In this document: piece after piece, positions 61,681-64,000 of the stretch
Layout of the letters: each line of letters begins with the position of its first letter
How positions within the stretch are numbered: position 1 is the first letter of the stretch
NCBI RefSeq assembly: GCF_001884065.1
Contig: NZ_MACH01000081.1
Span: forward strand, 62,001 to 126,000
DNA length: 64,000 bases
Direction of reading: 5' to 3'
Origin: Bacillus proteolyticus
GTDB lineage: Bacteria > Bacillota > Bacilli > Bacillales > Bacillaceae_G
Program-made: the position numbers and the translations under genes
The notes under the pieces: model-generated
What the model was told of the DNA's origin: nothing
What the model saw: only the letters and a program-made list of their open reading frames with translations
The model's database searches: none

Positions 61681-63825
61681 TTAATTCTCAAACACAAAAT
61701 TAATCTTATTATCTTTCCACTCTAACTTCGCATCAAACGTTTTCTCGCCTTTTTTAAAACCTTTAATTAAATCGGTCTTTTCACCTTTTAAGAGCTTTGT
61801 CATATTCTTTTGCGAAATTGTTTTACTTAATATTTTCTTCGAAATGGTAAAGTCACATTGTGTTGTATTGTAATTGGAACAACCGTAAAACGTAGATTTA
61901 TCAATTACATCACCATCGCATTTTTTACAACTTCCAACCTTTTTACCAGTTGTAAATTTCGATCCTTTTCGCTCAATCGATTCCACATGTAATCCAGTGA
62001 AATCCCATTTCTCCGACATTTCAACCGCGTCTTCAATAATTTTAGCTGATAACTTTTTCGTTTGTTCCATAAATGTAGCTGGTGAAGCGGTACCTTCACC
62101 AATTTCCGCAAGACGTTGTTCCCATTTTGCAGTCATTTCCGGTGAAGCTAGTATTTTGTCGCCGATTGCTGTAATTAAAACTTTACCTTTATCGGTTGCA
62201 TACACTTGGTTTTTCTGCACATCTATATATTTACGGTCTTTCAGCATCGTAATAATTCCAGCGCGAGTTGCCTCAGTACCTAAACCTTCTGTTTTCTTTA
62301 ATACTTTCTCCAGCTCTTCATTCTCTAAATACTTACCTGCCGTTTTCATTAGCGTAATAAGTTGTCCTTCCGTATAACGCTTCGGTGGCTGTGTTTTTCC
62401 TTCTTTCACTTTCACCTTTACAACTTTGCCTTGTTCACCTTCAGCTACAATTGGAAGAATCGTTTCGTCATCTTTATCGTCTTGGAAAATAACTTTACGC
62501 CAACCTTCTTGAATTTGCTGTTTTCCTTTCGAAATGAACGCAGCACGTTCTTCTACAAGAGTTGTAATTGTTGTGTAGTCAAAGATTGCTACTTCATAAT
62601 GCGCCGCAATAAGTCTTCTTACAATCATATCGTAAATTTTCTTTTCATCACCCGATAATTTACTTGGGTTTGTAACTTGTTCTGTCGGAATAATTGCGTA
62701 GTGATCTGTAACTTTCTTTTCATTCACATAACGCTTGTTATTCATAATTGATTCAATTGGTGCTGGCAATAAGCCTTTATATTCATCAAACTGACTTAAC
62801 TTCTGTAAAATATCAGGGAACGTCGCTGCTTCTCCTTGTGTAACATAGTTAGAATCTGAACGTGGATAAGAAACTATCCCTTTTTGATATAGTGCTTGTG
62901 TTATATCAAGCGTCTTTTTCGGTGAAAATTTAAAAGCTTTATTCGCTGTCGCTTGCAGTGCTGATAAATTAAATAAAAACGGTGGCTGAAACTCTTTACG
63001 CTCCGTTTTCATTTCTTTTACTACAGCCGGTTTGTTTTGACAAAACGCTGCAATTTTATTTGCCAAATCAGGATCATTTAGGCGGGACTCATTATCTTTC
63101 TCCCATTTCCCCTCATACTTCTTTCCTTCTATATTAAAGGTTGCGAACACTTCCCAAAACGGCTCTGACTTAAAGTTCTCTATTTCTTTCTCACGCTTTA
63201 CGATGAGTGCTAATGTTGGTGTTTGTACACGACCAGCGGAAAACACATCATTCATTCCCTTTTTCTTTAGCAAAATGCTAAAGACACGCGATGCATTCAT
63301 ACCAACCACCCAGTCAGCACATGATCTTGTATATGCTTCGTAATACGTATTAATCGTATCTGCTTCATCAAGTAAGTTTTTAAACCCTTGATAAATTGCT
63401 TGCTTCGTTAAAGATGAGATCCAAAGACGCTTCATTGGCTTTTGCACGTTGCAAAGATTAATAATGTTTCGTACGATCAGTTCCCCTTCACGCCCAGCAT
63501 CGCCCGCGTGAATAATTTCTGTCACCTGAGGATTATGTAACAGCTGTTTCACAACGTTAAATTGCTTATACTTTGACTTTGTTACCTCAAACTGAAAACG
63601 CTCTGGAATCATCGGTAATGTATTAAGTGACCATTTCTTCCACTCAGCGTGATAATGTTCTGGATTACATAACTGCGTCAAATGACCAATTGCCCATGTA
63701 CAGTACGCTCCATTTGGAAATAACTCATTCGCTTCTACTTCTAAATATCCATCTTTCCGGCGACATTTAAACTGTGAAACAAGAGCCAAACCTTGATCTG
63801 GTTTCTCGGCAATAATTAATTTCAT
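61681..63825 (-). CDS. topB: DNA topoisomerase III
   Basis: The 714-residue type IA topoisomerase decatenates and relaxes DNA. The Toprim domain has AEKP (Glu7) and HAGDAGREGEL (about 106-116). The catalytic Tyr320 is in GIVSYPRSDSNYV. The C-terminal region holds one zinc-finger-like set (CKKC and later GCSNYNTTQC) and a second basic tail. ATG follows AGGGAG. The upstream 63826-64000 holds its promoter region and no other gene. Confidence 0.94.
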   Translation of the reverse strand: MKLIIAEKPDQGLALVSQFKCRRKDGYLEVEANELFPNGAYCTWAIGHLTQLCNPEHYHAEWKKWSLNTLPMIPERFQFEVTKSKYKQFNVVKQLLHNPQVTEIIHAGDAGREGELIVRNIINLCNVQKPMKRLWISSLTKQAIYQGFKNLLDEADTINTYYEAYTRSCADWVVGMNASRVFSILLKKKGMNDVFSAGRVQTPTLALIVKREKEIENFKSEPFWEVFATFNIEGKKYEGKWEKDNESRLNDPDLANKIAAFCQNKPAVVKEMKTERKEFQPPFLFNLSALQATANKAFKFSPKKTLDITQALYQKGIVSYPRSDSNYVTQGEAATFPDILQKLSQFDEYKGLLPAPIESIMNNKRYVNEKKVTDHYAIIPTEQVTNPSKLSGDEKKIYDMIVRRLIAAHYEVAIFDYTTITTLVEERAAFISKGKQQIQEGWRKVIFQDDKDDETILPIVAEGEQGKVVKVKVKEGKTQPPKRYTEGQLITLMKTAGKYLENEELEKVLKKTEGLGTEATRAGIITMLKDRKYIDVQKNQVYATDKGKVLITAIGDKILASPEMTAKWEQRLAEIGEGTASPATFMEQTKKLSAKIIEDAVEMSEKWDFTGLHVESIERKGSKFTTGKKVGSCKKCDGDVIDKSTFYGCSNYNTTQCDFTISKKILSKTISQKNMTKLLKGEKTDLIKGFKKGEKTFDAKLEWKDNKINFVFEN

Positions 63826-64000
63826 TTTATAACTCCCTATCTGTATTCCAGTGTTACTTTCATTGTATATATGTTTAGAAGCGATGATAAAACAACGATC
63901 TTATTTATCATTCGCAGTTTGCCTCACAAATGGGAGACCTATAATATTATACGCTTATTCTTTATGGCTTCACAATAGAAACTCATTATATAACAATTTC

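Overview
The window reads as chromosomal DNA of a low-GC Gram-positive of the Bacillus cereus group. Genes carry strong AGGAGG-type ribosome sites, rho-independent terminators and frequent GTG/TTG starts. Several products are recognisable B. cereus-group proteins: the cell-wall peptidase/enterotoxin EntFM, a peptidoglycan deacetylase of the Bc1960 type, a BmrA-like exporter, an MccF-like LD-carboxypeptidase, the cydABCD operon and an L-lactate dehydrogenase. No rRNA, tRNA, CRISPR array or intact insertion sequence was found.

Layout. 0-1.6 kb: the start of hom (homoserine dehydrogenase) on the minus strand, preceded by a short ORF with three consecutive ACC (Thr) codons and by two tandem T-box leaders, each with its own promoter. 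1.7-7 kb: single-gene units (PPOX-family flavoprotein, Nudix hydrolase, SdpI-like protein, polysaccharide deacetylase, aminoglycoside adenylyltransferase, O-methyltransferase, short-chain dehydrogenase). 7.2-11.8 kb: a two-component system, a BmrA-type ABC exporter and an alpha/beta hydrolase. 11.9-17.9 kb: cell-wall functions (EntFM, a D,D-carboxypeptidase, an LD-carboxypeptidase), a nitroreductase and a two-subunit SMR-like transporter. 19.1-25 kb: cydABCD for cytochrome bd. 25.6-30.4 kb: two small regulated modules, one MarR with a ring-cleaving dioxygenase and a luciferase-like oxidoreductase, the other LysR with DUF4865, tautomerase and CMD-like genes. 30.5-35.2 kb: a five-gene branched-chain amino-acid ABC importer. 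35.4-41.6 kb: a G3E GTPase coupled to a flavin amine oxidase, ldh, an AI-2E-family transporter, several very small genes and a GNAT.

41.8-45.6 kb: an Rrf2 regulator with a DsbA-like oxidoreductase and a second nitroreductase, sharing one 19-bp operator motif, then a LysR/EamA pair. 45.7-49.2 kb looks acquired or decayed: an FAD monooxygenase with higher GC, a broken tyrosine recombinase, a NupC transporter and a VanZ-like stub. 49.4-51.7 kb: copper genes (YcnI- and YcnJ-like). 52-54 kb: a CgeB-like gene lying between a complete VOC/epimerase gene and a directly repeated fragment of it. 54.1-64 kb: brnQ with a CodY box, azoR with a YodB-like operator on its promoter, a bile-acid/arsenite-type transporter, a large membrane protein, a LysR/YczE pair between two copies of one intergenic repeat, and topB.

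The clearest regulatory readings are amino-acid control (Thr T-boxes on hom, CodY on brnQ), electrophile/thiol stress control (MarR, Rrf2 and YodB-like sites beside dioxygenase, nitroreductase, DsbA and azoreductase genes), and cell-envelope maintenance. I found no single obviously new multi-gene defence or biosynthetic system. The most interesting points are the hom leader arrangement, the Rrf2 operator pair, the duplicated VOC segment around the CgeB-like gene, and the LysR/DUF4865/tautomerase/CMD module. All functional names rest on motif recognition by eye; no database search was run.
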